A stretch of 64,000 nucleotides of DNA from the NCBI GenBank assembly GCA_035236585.1, contig CP141139.1:23266990-23330989 (forward strand). The letters run 5' to 3'. Source of the stretch: Warburgia ugandensis. Taxonomy: Eukaryota > Streptophyta > Magnoliopsida > Canellales > Canellaceae. Positions 35,076-45,200 of this stretch are shown in pieces. A program made the position numbers and the translations under genes. How positions within the stretch are numbered: position 1 is the first letter of the stretch; each line of letters starts with the position of its first letter. The notes under the pieces are model-generated. The model was not told the DNA's origin. It saw only the letters and a program-made list of their open reading frames with translations, and made no database searches.

Positions 35076-35570
35076 TGTCATGGGCTTAGCTCCTCAGACT
35101 CCCATGCGGCACTTAAATTGGCTTCTCACCCCAAACCAACTAAGTAAGCCTAACTAAAAATTACAAAGGAAAACAACAACTGAAAGGGAACTTGGAAGGA
35201 ACTCTAGCTTTACTGCTTTGAAGATGCTTACAACTCTTGGATGCTTTGCAAGTGAGGAAGCTCTCCTATATATAGGTGCTTACCTCCTTCCACCTCCTCA
35301 ATGGATGGTGGGAATCTTTACAAGTGTTAACCATCCAATGGTTGGAGATTATTCTAGAATCTTCTCTAAGAGTCTCTACACAAGTCTTTGGTTCCACCAC
35401 CTTCAGGATGATCTTGGAGAATTCTAAAGACAAGATATTTACATGATGTACTTGGGCCTTCTAGATTATGGATCCCTTTGATAGATCTAAGTCTCTCAAG
35501 TTAAGCTACACAGGCCTCCATTGGATCCTATGTGCATTGGTCATGGACCTTACAATGCAAGTTTGTGACA
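35076..35570 (-). repeat. Chromovirus 5' LTR (right copy)
   Basis: 495 bp, TGTCA to TGACA, followed by the CTAG target duplication. Differences from the left copy are mostly transitions, as expected for methylated, decaying DNA. Confidence 0.92.
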
Positions 35571-35622
35571 CTAGGCCATTGGACAAGCTGAATTCAATAA
35601 ATGGATTTGATCATTGAAACAT

Positions 35623-35822
35623 GGAAAAAGTGGGTGCAACATACAATTTTTTTTCAATGCAAACATATGCTAAGCTTTGCATGTTAGAAATGTGTGTGTG
35701 TGTGTGTGTGTGTGAGGGAGAGGGGGTTTGGGGTTTATATAGTTCCTTGAGAGCATTAGGGAGCACTTGTCATGCATAATAAAAAGTGCTAGAAGGTTTA
35801 CTTTGTGTACATTTTCAAAGAT
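35623..35822. repeat. Direct repeat copy A flanking the SINE
   Basis: About 200 bp from 'GGAAAAAGTGGGTGCAACAT' to 'TTTCAAAGAT', containing a (GT)n tract. It matches copy B at 36011-36241 over its whole length, apart from repeat-length changes and a ~30-bp segment absent from B. Confidence 0.9.
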
Positions 35823-36002
35823 AAAAAAGGCAGCCCCAGTGCACAAAGCTCGCGCCTATGTGGGGTCTGGGGAAGGGGCGGGCTACAATGGCCTAAAGTA
35901 GACAATCTTACCTTGCATTTTTGCAAGAGACTGATTACACACCTTGAACCCGTGACTTTAAGGTCACATGATGACAATTTTTACTGTTGCGCCAAGGCTC
36001 CC
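35823..36002 (-). mobile_element. Au-type SINE (tRNA-derived)
   Basis: Read on the - strand it starts GGGAGCCTTGGCGCAACAGT (A-box TGGCGCAACAG) and carries a degenerate B-box (GGGTTCAAGGTGT). It continues with 'TTGCAAAAATGCAAGGTAAG' and 'CCCCAGACCCCACATAGGCG', and ends GGGGCTGCCTTTTTT. This layout and length (about 175 bp) match the Au SINE family, widespread in flowering plants and transcribed by RNA polymerase III. It lies exactly between the two ~200-bp direct repeats. Confidence 0.85.
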
Positions 36003-36010
36003 TTCTACCT

Positions 36011-36077
36011 GGAAAAAGTGGGTGCAACATATATATTTTTTCAATGCCAAGATATGCTAAGCTTTGCATGTTAGAAA

Positions 36078-36174
<97 letters not shown>

Positions 36175-36241
36175 GCTTGGGGTTTATATAGTTCCTTATA
36201 AAAAATGCTAGTAGGTTTACTTTTTGTACCTTTTCAAAGAT
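36011..36241. repeat. Direct repeat copy B flanking the SINE
   Basis: Second copy of the 35623-35822 segment, again starting 'GGAAAAAGTGGGTGCAAC' and ending 'TTTCAAAGAT'. Its internal microsatellite has expanded to (GT)n(GA)n. Confidence 0.9.
36079..36171. repeat. (GT)n(GA)n compound microsatellite
   Basis: About 18 bp of GT followed by about 74 bp of GA. The equivalent tract in copy A (35690-35713) is only a short GT run plus GAGGGAGAGG, so the GA part expanded after duplication. Confidence 0.95.
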
Positions 36242-37176
36242 CCAAACCATTAATTGGATTCAACCTAGTCTTGATGACCAGCTGACGAAAAAGCAGATCC
36301 AAAGGGTTCCTACAACACCCACTTCATAGGACTATTTTGGTTGCAAAAGGGATGGTGTGAAAAAAAAAAAAACTCTCCAGAGAACACCGTCCATTTGCAA
36401 ACGAAAGAGGCCCATGAAGTGGGTTTTCCACTAGCCCTTTGGACCTGGTTTTTGGTTCAGCTGGAGAAATTTTGGTGTTGTTTTTTCAATTTTAAAGATC
36501 CTTTTACTGACAGCTATTTTTGGCAAAACTTTGATAAAATTGCTACAGCGTAGAAGTTCAAACCGCATAATGCGGCCTCATTTTGCCATGGATTCAACTC
36601 AACCACGGAGATTGTATGAATGTGGATCTCATTTATGATATAGAAGTTGTACGATGGTGGGTGTTTGTTGTGTGAAGGGCCATAACTGAGTCAACCACAC
36701 AGTAGTTGGGTGTAGGCCAACATCAATCGTCACAAACCATGTGATCTTTAATTATAGGGCTGTTAGTTTTCTGTATTAGGTTGAACTTCAATACTCGCAA
36801 TTTTGTGCTGTTTATATATTGTCTACAAATACATGGGCCGACCACGGAACGGTGCAATGCCTTCATAATGGACTCATGGATGACCTAGTAAAGGTGCAAT
36901 TTGGACTGTGGATTTGTAGTTCCCACGTTAACAAAGATCCTAAAACCACTATGGTGGATCCATTCGGTGATGATTGGTTTAGATTGATCAAGATGGGGTC
37001 CACTAGAACATGATCTTTATCGAGTAAGTTCTCATGCAACGTCTGACATGATTGATATGGCATTTCACTATTAGGTACCCTGGAAACTAGATTTCTTTCT
37101 TTAATTAATACTTCCAATAGTGCATTCTGCACTTCCTTTCCCTTATCTCGCAGGTTCTGTTGAAAGATAAGAAGAC
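36242..37176. other. Upstream region of the cystatin gene
   Basis: No other gene. A TATA-like TTTATATATT lies at 36811-36820, about 360 bp before the start codon, which would imply a long 5' UTR. The link is weak. The last 60 bp before the ATG are pyrimidine-rich. Confidence 0.35.
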
Positions 37177-37542
37177 ATGAAATTCCAATCTCTTGTTCTT
37201 CTGCTTTCTGTTCTTCTTCCCCTTCATTGGACTCAAAATGCCTCAGCTAATGGAGAAAGAAAGCTATTGGTTCTAGGCAGTTGGCAACCGATCAAAGACC
37301 CGAACAATCCACACATCAAAGAAACGGAGGAATTCGCCGTCTTCGAGTACAACAAAACCCAGAAGGCAAATCTTTTGTTCAAGCGCGTGGTGAGTGGCGA
37401 AACCCAAGTTGTTGCTGGAGTCAATTATTGCCTTCGAATTGAAGCCGTGAACAAACAAGTTACCAACACTTACGAAACAGGGGTTTGGGAGAAGGCTTGG
37501 CAGGGGTACAGGAACCTCACCTCCTTCAAACAGGTTAAATAA
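37177..37542 (+). CDS. Phytocystatin (cysteine protease inhibitor, secreted, intronless)
   Basis: Encodes 121 residues. It is expected to block papain-like cysteine proteases, acting in the secretory pathway or apoplast. Residues 1-24 form a signal peptide with a hydrophobic core (LVLLLSVLLPL) and a likely cut after NASA. The mature part has the plant cystatin helix motif as EEFAVFEYN (51-59, compared with the usual LARFAVxEHN), the reactive-site loop QVVAG (77-81) and a C-terminal Trp contact at 108 (WEKAW, where many relatives have PW). LGSW near 34-36 is the N-terminal Gly region. NLT at 113-115 is a possible N-glycosylation site. Length and single exon fit the short plant cystatins of the CYS5 kind. 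The ATG is the first in frame and is followed directly by the signal peptide. No breaks seen. The proline-to-alanine change before Trp108 could weaken binding, which is inference. Confidence 0.93.
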   Translation: MKFQSLVLLLSVLLPLHWTQNASANGERKLLVLGSWQPIKDPNNPHIKETEEFAVFEYNKTQKANLLFKRVVSGETQVVAGVNYCLRIEAVNKQVTNTYETGVWEKAWQGYRNLTSFKQVK

Positions 37543-39039
37543 GAAGTAGCGTAATACACCTTATATTCTGATCTTATGTATGTTTATCTTAACAAAGATC
37601 TGGAAGATGGTACGCATAAATCATAGTTTGCTACCTTCCAAGTTTTCTTACAGTTTAATTCCTATAATATATTTACCGAAGTACTTTGTTAGATACCCCA
37701 AAGGAGATGGATAATCGGGTATGGAAGTGGTGATGACTTGGGTAAATTAAGTGATTTCAGCCGGTATCTTTCCAAATGAGGAATGTACAAGTAATGAGTG
37801 ATCGCACCGAATTCCGGTGGGGGTCGAAATATGACGGTTAATGTTGGCGACTGAGTGTCTGATCTCTCCCTTACAAGGGGTACGGCTGCACGTGGCTGAA
37901 TACAGCGTGAGTTGCTCTCTCTCTCAATTATATAATGCAAACGGTCTCATCACGGGTGATATTACATCACAGGCAATCAGGCATCTTAAAAGCTAGTGGC
38001 AAGCCCACTTTTTTTTAACTTTTTTCGTGACTCCCCCGATTTGCCTTATCCTAAATCGTCTAGGTATAAAAATCTTATACATTACATTTTTCCAAGTTTA
38101 TCATTGTTGATTGTTTTTATGCAAAAAATAGATACTATTCTTCCTCTGAGCTTTTCTAAGGTTCACTATCATTTTTTTTTCTCGTCCTAAATCGTTTAGG
38201 TATGAAAAATCTTATATGTTACATACTTCTAAGTTCTTCATTGTTGGTTGTTTTAAAGCAAATAAATAAATAAATCGTATTCTTCTTTTAGCGCTTTTCT
38301 GATGTTCACCTTACATTTTCCTTTTTTTGCCTCAAACGTCCAAGATTTTTGAACTTAGAGATATGCAATGTTTCATATCTAGGCAAAAAAATAATTTAAA
38401 GATTTTTCATAAATGGAATTTCAATGTGACCATCACTTAGAATAGGTTGCTCAATGTATTGCAACTCTAATTAAATAAGATAAAACTATAATATTAATAG
38501 CTGAGAGACCTTCAAATCTTATTCTAGGGCCCACTAAGCCAGGTTCTGCGTGAAAATTGAAATAGATAGACCTTTCCTAGCTGGTGTATTTATGAGGGTG
38601 GATGTGAAGTGACATTGGCAGGTCCTTATGTTTGAGTCTATGCCAAAGTTGTGTATGCTTAATGGTTCCGTGCAACACTAAATCCTTTTGCAAAGAGATT
38701 GAGGAGACGGGCCTAGGATAGATGCCGATAAGGGGGTCGTCTTGGAAAGCAAGAGTGACTCCCGGATGAAATGTTCTGATTTGAACTCAAGAATAATGTA
38801 AGTCACAAGCTAAGTATCAAGTGCTAAAAGATCTACTTCAGAAAAGTCATTGGGATATAATTGGGCAAGATGAACCAATTGTTTCTTATGAAAAGTATAG
38901 ATTGAATAGTTTGGGTTCTAACATATAATACAAATAAGTAACCCAGTATTATTCTTAGTAAACCAATTGTTGAGCTCAAAATGCATGTAAAGTTGCACAT
39001 ATATAATTGTATAATATAACTCAAAATGCTATGACGCTT
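37543..39039. other. Cystatin 3' flank and intergenic DNA
   Basis: No gene recognised. It contains the 136-bp tandem duplication listed separately; otherwise it is AT-rich unique sequence. Confidence 0.5.
38050..38325. repeat. 136-bp tandem duplication
   Basis: Two diverged copies starting 'CCTAAATCGTCTAGGTAT' (38050) and 'CCTAAATCGTTTAGGTAT' (38186). They share 'AAATCTTATA' and 'TCATTGTTG.TTGTTTT' blocks. Confidence 0.8.
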
Positions 39040-39460
39040 GAGATCTATGCATGATAGACCTCGTGCACAAAGATGTCCTCCATGTTGGGCATGTCAATAC
39101 TATGTTGAGCAGAAAATAAAGAAACTTCAATAAGTTGATAGTCCAACTATTTTCTCATAGCATCTGCAGATACTCCTTGGACATTTTGACAAGGGTCATA
39201 GCATTCACAATATCTTGATCTTTCCACCACAATGCTTGTGACAATTCATTTGTGATCCCTAATACAATTTTCATGAGATGCAAATTGAACAGATTCAAAT
39301 GAATGCATAGAATCCATTAAGACACATGTTTTTGTCCTTTGTTCCAAATTTTTACCATTTTCAACAAACAATCTCCAACACATCAATCACGGATGAGAAC
39401 ATCACAATCAAGCTGCACAATGTGCTATAGTGTGAGCTCTAGTAAGTATCACTAGATCAT
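39040..39460 (-). pseudogene. hAT transposase (DUF4371 type), C-terminal-side fragment
   Basis: On the - strand, short frames read 'VIDVLEIV', 'MDSMHSFESVQF', 'GITNELSQALWWKDQDIVNA', 'MTLVKMSKEYLQ' and 'IDMPNMEDIF'. These match consecutive blocks of plant hAT proteins of the TTF-zinc-finger/DUF4371 (ZMYM1-like) group. The matching upstream half lies at 56915-58175, on the far side of the Athila element. Frameshifts and stops are present, so it is dead. Confidence 0.8.
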
Positions 39461-41544
39461 TATTAAGTGTTTAATTTTGGCTAAAATATCCTTAATTTAG
39501 CATTCAATTAGATAACCTAACTGATTAATTTTGTAATTTTTAGATAAAATATGAATTTTAGCTTTAATTGATTATTCAATCATTGATTTGAAAATTTTAA
39601 TGATCAGATGATCATCAATGATAATCAGATGTGTAAAGTATGGTTTATATTATTCTAATTTAGTCTTGTGTTTTGTAGATCAATCAGATTGAGGCTTGGA
39701 TAGCTCAGATCAAATTCAACGGTGCCAGATCATCCTAAAGAACATCACAAGGCAAGATGGGATGGTTTCTTAAAAGAAAATAGATTCTAATTGGAGAAAA
39801 GGAAATCATGGAGAAGATTGTCTAAAAAGGAAATTAACTTGGGAATGGAGAGCTAGAGTTGGTAAGAGTTTCCAAGGTGAAGAGTTTATAATCGTACGAG
39901 AGAGCTTGAAGGAAAGAAGGGGGAAAAAATTAGGAGGAGTTTATAAAAGGAGCCTTCATCATGGTAGAAGAGAGGAGGGAAGAAGGTTTAGAAGGAGAGA
40001 GAGCCGCACCCAGCCTTTGGCTCTCCCAGTTTCACTATAGAAGACCCATCACCCATCTCCTGCCCTATTCTATCTCCTCTCAGCACTCCTCTTCACTGAA
40101 GGAGAACAGTAGTACAAGGGAAGAGTGAGGAAGAAATAGTAGCAGAAGGAGAACTCGAGGGAAGGCAGTTACAAGGAAGACTTACAGCACCCCCATCACC
40201 CATCTCTTTCCCTAAGCTCTCTCTCGACTCCTTCCTATTTCTCTTGGATTATTTGCACTTAGAAGAGAAAAACTAGACAAGCAGCACTCTCCATCTCTGT
40301 CTTTACTCTGTTGGGAAAACCTGAACTACAGACGCCCCCTCTCATCTCCACTCTCTATGGTTCCCTCTCTTCTCTCTTGCTCTCCATCTCTTTATCTCCC
40401 TCTCTCGACTTTTCTTTGAACCGCATCGAATCCAACTATTTTTCTTCCCTCTGTCTCCCCCTCTTTCTTTTGCTCAGACTGTCTGCACTTAGATGAGTAA
40501 ACCATACCCGCAACATCTTTCTCTTTCCCGCATTCTTCTCTCTCTATTCTCTTTTTCTTGCTCCTTCTAACCTATTCCTAGGTCCCTGCCTCTCTTTCTC
40601 TCTTGGTCTCTCATTCTCTGTTCACTATTTTCATGTTTACTTATTTTACCTTCATTTTTCATATATATTTTTTCCCCTTTCCTTTTGCTTTCTTTACGTT
40701 CTACCATCATGTTGTTGCATAACCCAATTTAGGTTTTTCTTCAAATCCCCCATCTCAATCTTCATTTCATGTTTCAAACAACACAACTCCATGTGTTTTT
40801 CTATTTATGGGAAGAAGTGGAAGAAGGAATTTTCATAGAAAATTCTTGTTTTACCCTTTGATCTCTAATTTAAATTCCATTTTCATCCCAATTCTGTCTT
40901 ATTCTTTTCCAGGGTATGTCTAATTCCAATTTGTACAATTCTCTGTTAAATCCAAGAACAAAGTAATTCAATCCCATTTGATTAAGGCTTAATTGAATCA
41001 TCGGTTTAGCTTTAGCAAATAGGAAAACTTTATTTCTTGAACTTTTTCTCATTAGATTTTTAATTAATCTTCAAATCTTGTTCTTAGGACAACTCTTAGG
41101 TTATCCATCAGCGCTAATCTTCAATTTGAAATCCAAAAATTTGATTTAAGTCATTTAAAACCCAAAATCTTTCCTTAGTCTAGATTATCAAAATTTTGGA
41201 GAATCTATTTAATCTAAAGAAGTATTAATGAGAGATTGATGAAGGTCGATCAACTTTGATGACATTAGATTTAAAGAAATTTGTCATAATCAAGCTAGGA
41301 AAGTGAATTTTATTTGTTATATAGTTAATTTTTTATTTTTTGAACTTGGATTGGTGTAATTTTCATTAGTTAAATAGATTTGAGTTTATAATTCATTGTT
41401 ATTTAATTTTTGTTATTTTTTCAATTATTGGTTGATTAAATTTTATTTAAACTTTAAAATTTTAAGTCAAGTCACCATGGGATTGACCCATACTTAAATA
41501 ATCTATAATATAATAGCCTATGCACTTGCGATCAACAATCAACA
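39461..41544 (+). repeat. Athila-like 5' LTR
   Basis: About 2.08 kb, ending AATCAACA. Contains CT-rich stretches (about 39990-40660) that give spurious Ser/Leu-rich frames. Aligns along its length with 54836-56914. Confidence 0.88.
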
Positions 41545-42268
41545 AGTTTTGGGGCCATTATTGGGAACCCGCAACTAAGTTTTCATAAAATTTAATAAAA
41601 ATTCAAAAATTAATTCTTTTTTTTAGGAATTGCAATTTTTTTTTTAGTATTTTAGGCATTTTTGGGTGTATTTTCAATTTTTTTAGTCCATAATCACTAT
41701 ATTTCGTTAATTTTGATACTTATTGCTATTTTTAATTTTTTAGAAAATTTGCAAAGTAGTAGTGGCAATGATCATGTGGACCAAGGCTTTCCCAAACAAG
41801 GATATATTTGCTTTGTTGGATTAGTTGTTTTTTTTCTTTGAGTGAAACTTATATTGAGACCCCATTGTAATTTGCAATTTATTTTAATTTTAATTTTAAA
41901 TGGGTCATATTAAAATAGGACAAGTGTGGGGAATGGTAGCCCACACTTGATCTTCATAAAAAATCCCAATATAAGTTTTCCTCACTCTTTTTATTATTTT
42001 TTAGTATAGTTGCATTTAGGACAATTTTGCACTATTTGGTAATATAATTGCATATAGATAGTATACTTGATAACTATTACATTTTAAGATTTGCATTAGT
42101 TTATTATTTTTAATTGTATTCTTAGGACACATTTATCGCTTTAAGGTGATTTATATGTTGATAAAATTGCCATAGAGTGTGAAACTTAATTAGTAAGGGC
42201 ACTTGGCTCCATGAGATCAAGAGTGGATTTAATCACTACCTCTTGGCCAACCTAAGATAATCACCATA

Positions 42269-45200
42269 TGTGGCAACTTGGGTTTTTGAAATACATTTTT
42301 GTTAATCCTTTTCAAATGGTGGTCAACCAATTTTGCAAACATTTTGAAAACTTAAGCAGCGATTTTTTTTTTCTTTGAAATTCTATTTAGAAAACCCTAA
42401 TGCATCATTTCACTCACATATACATACATAATTTTGTGTACAACATATGTTTCCAAAGAAATTCATTTTATTAAAATTACAAGATCGATCTAGCGGTTCA
42501 CATACATAGCCCTTTTATTACATCTTATGTCCAAAATACACAATTCAAAATACAATCCAATCCTTTCACAAATGTACATAGTCTTGATCAATAATATGGT
42601 ATTCGTCTTGTCATATCGTGTCTCTCCATTCTTTTCTTTTTGTATTTGAGATATTATAAACATTCCAACATTTACAATATCTCAGCAAGCTATGCTTGGT
42701 AGGGGATTCAAGAACATATGAAATTGTATAATTCACAAGTATAGTATTCATAATCATCATATTCCATATTAATCACATACTTCAATTTCCATGAATCATA
42801 CCATATATGATCATTCAATCATAAATTTATCATGTAACATCCACTATGATAATTCCAAACCACTCACCACTATTTCGTATGTGTATATATAGATATGATC
42901 AAAAATAGCAAAAAATAGTCAATATCTCAAACATCAATAACTATACTCAGATATACTGAGTTGATAAATCATCCAGACTTTTGCTGGAAAATGCTCGCTC
43001 ATTAGGGCAGTATTGGCATCTCACTATGCCATGCATCATATGCAAAATACTCAAGGACTACCATGCTGCAGTCTGATCCGTACCAGTGCGCTTGGATAAC
43101 TGCCCTGTTCACCACTGATACCACGGTGGAAAATATTGTGTCACTACCCGTATGGGGAGATAGAACTTTCATAGTGAGGCTTTCCCATAATTGCCCTACC
43201 TGACTTTTAGCCTGTCTTTGTGCAAGGTATCATAACATCATCAAATTTCAGGAAGCGGGTGGCCAAACCTTCATAACTTCTATAGCATAGCATCCCCAGG
43301 CTTATGCTTGTTTAAAACAAAACCACAAGCCTCCATGCTTGTATCTAAAATACTTTTTGTATATCTCAGATGATATGTCTGTTTATATTATCATTCTCGT
43401 ATTCCATATCCTCATACTAAGGTATGATTTTAGATTTAGAGATCCTCATTTATAATGAATGATACCCATATTCTTATAAGTTTAAGGATTAATCATTTAT
43501 TGTAAATGATCCCCATTTCCTTTAATTTGGTATTCATATACCAAATGTTATTAAGTGTAAGGATACTCATTTGATACAAATAATATCCATTATTATTATG
43601 TTCTTATCTAAGTTTAGGGGTAATCATAAATGATACCCAGGTATTTATTATGCATTCCATCTAATTTCTATAGTTTTTTCTATCTCATATGCATGAATTA
43701 TAATTCAAATATAACTAAACATATTATCATCTTTAAGCATTATAATGTCTATGAATAACAACAATTCCACAGACCATAGGTCTTGTATTCTTAAAGTTCC
43801 ACCTACCTTCATGTAGTGATCCATCCCTTCAGATCCTCCATGACCAACGTATGTAATCTGTAAATACATACATACTGTCATTATTTGTACAATTGTAGAT
43901 AATATCCTATCTATATTCTTTATCTAATCTTGGCCTTTGATATAAAGGATCTAAATATGTCTTGTGTTCCTATCATCCATATAATTTATCTTCCTCATAT
44001 AGTATTTTATCCTATTGATCAATAGATCTGACGGTTAGAATGATCTTCTAACCTTTCAGATCTAATTATTTTCTATCTCTAAGTCTTTGTGTATCCATCT
44101 CTTTGATCTTGATCTTTCATAGATCCTTTGATCAACAATCTATTCTTGTTGATAAAGATCAAGGGCCTAGATCTTCTATCATCTAGTTCTTGTTTGATCT
44201 AAGTTCAGTTATTTGATCATCCCTAAGGAGGATGATCCTGGTTTTTTTCCCTTGATTCATATTTGATCAAGGGTTTGGATTATCTAATCTAATGATCTAG
44301 ATTTGATCTATATCATACATACTAATAAACATGCATACTAAGTACAATACAATGTTATTATTCTTATTGTTCTTAATCATTCAATATCCTATGGATCTTG
44401 TTTGATCTTGATTATCTTACTTACCATTTTTATTAAGATTAGATATTTTACTGACCTTTTATGCTATTATTATTATTATTATTAGTATTATTCAACCAGT
44501 TAATTATTAGTATTATTCATCCTAAGTCTAGATTGTTTCTCTTATTTCCAATTGATTGAGGCTTACTAGTTGAATGGTGAACACAAAGTAGTTACTTCAA
44601 TCCTCATGTAAGGAGGCATTTATACCTCACAAATGTCAACGACAGGTAGGGGAAGAGTGAGGCACTATTAGAAACCCCCCTTAACTGCTATGTTTAGAAT
44701 TCACTAGTGTGTCCTTAGCTCAATCTTTCATAAGGTTCCTATAAGCATTTTAACCCTAAGTACTCTTTCTAATTGATTTTAATTAAGTCAATGAACATTT
44801 AAAATGTCATTCATGGAGTTTCATTATTCTCCTAATTTGGGCCAAGAAAATGATATTCCTATATTATCCTACTAACTATAACCCTTACTATCATTAAGTC
44901 CATGTCATTCATTCCATGTACATGTCCTTCAACTCTATTTTTCATTTAATTACATTTTCAATGTAATTTTAATAACATAAGCATTAAAGCATAAATAAAT
45001 AAATAAATCTACAATTAAATATACTAAGCAATAAAAGACAATTATAATAACATTCAATAATTCAAATGAAAATCTAACATGCCATAACTATTCATCACGA
45101 TCCAATGGTCATAGTTGATTTCTATCCCTTTTAGGGTTTAGATCTTGATCTTTTCATTTTCCTTTAGATTTAATACATATTATTAATGTGATTTCATCAT

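Larger units (their letters stand above)
29965..35570 (-). mobile_element. Chromovirus (Gypsy) fossil, structurally complete
   Basis: Fossil LTR retrotransposon of 5.6 kb. LTRs of 495 bp lie at both ends and CTAG flanks each side (29961-29964 and 35571-35574), a 4-bp target duplication. Next to the right-hand (5') LTR is TTGGTATTAGAGCAAGG, a primer-binding site of the initiator tRNA-Met type. Next to the left-hand LTR is a purine tract (GGTGGAGGAGAA). Parts on the - strand: gag about 35010-33700, protease about 33660-33330, reverse transcriptase about 33200-32540, RNase H about 32525-31975, integrase about 31710-30700, and chromodomain about 30670-30480. The order RT-RH-IN and the chromodomain place it in the chromoviruses; its small size suggests a Reina- or Galadriel-like clade, which is inferred. 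It is broken in several places and is not expected to be active. The LTRs differ at roughly 45 of 495 sites. Confidence 0.92.
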
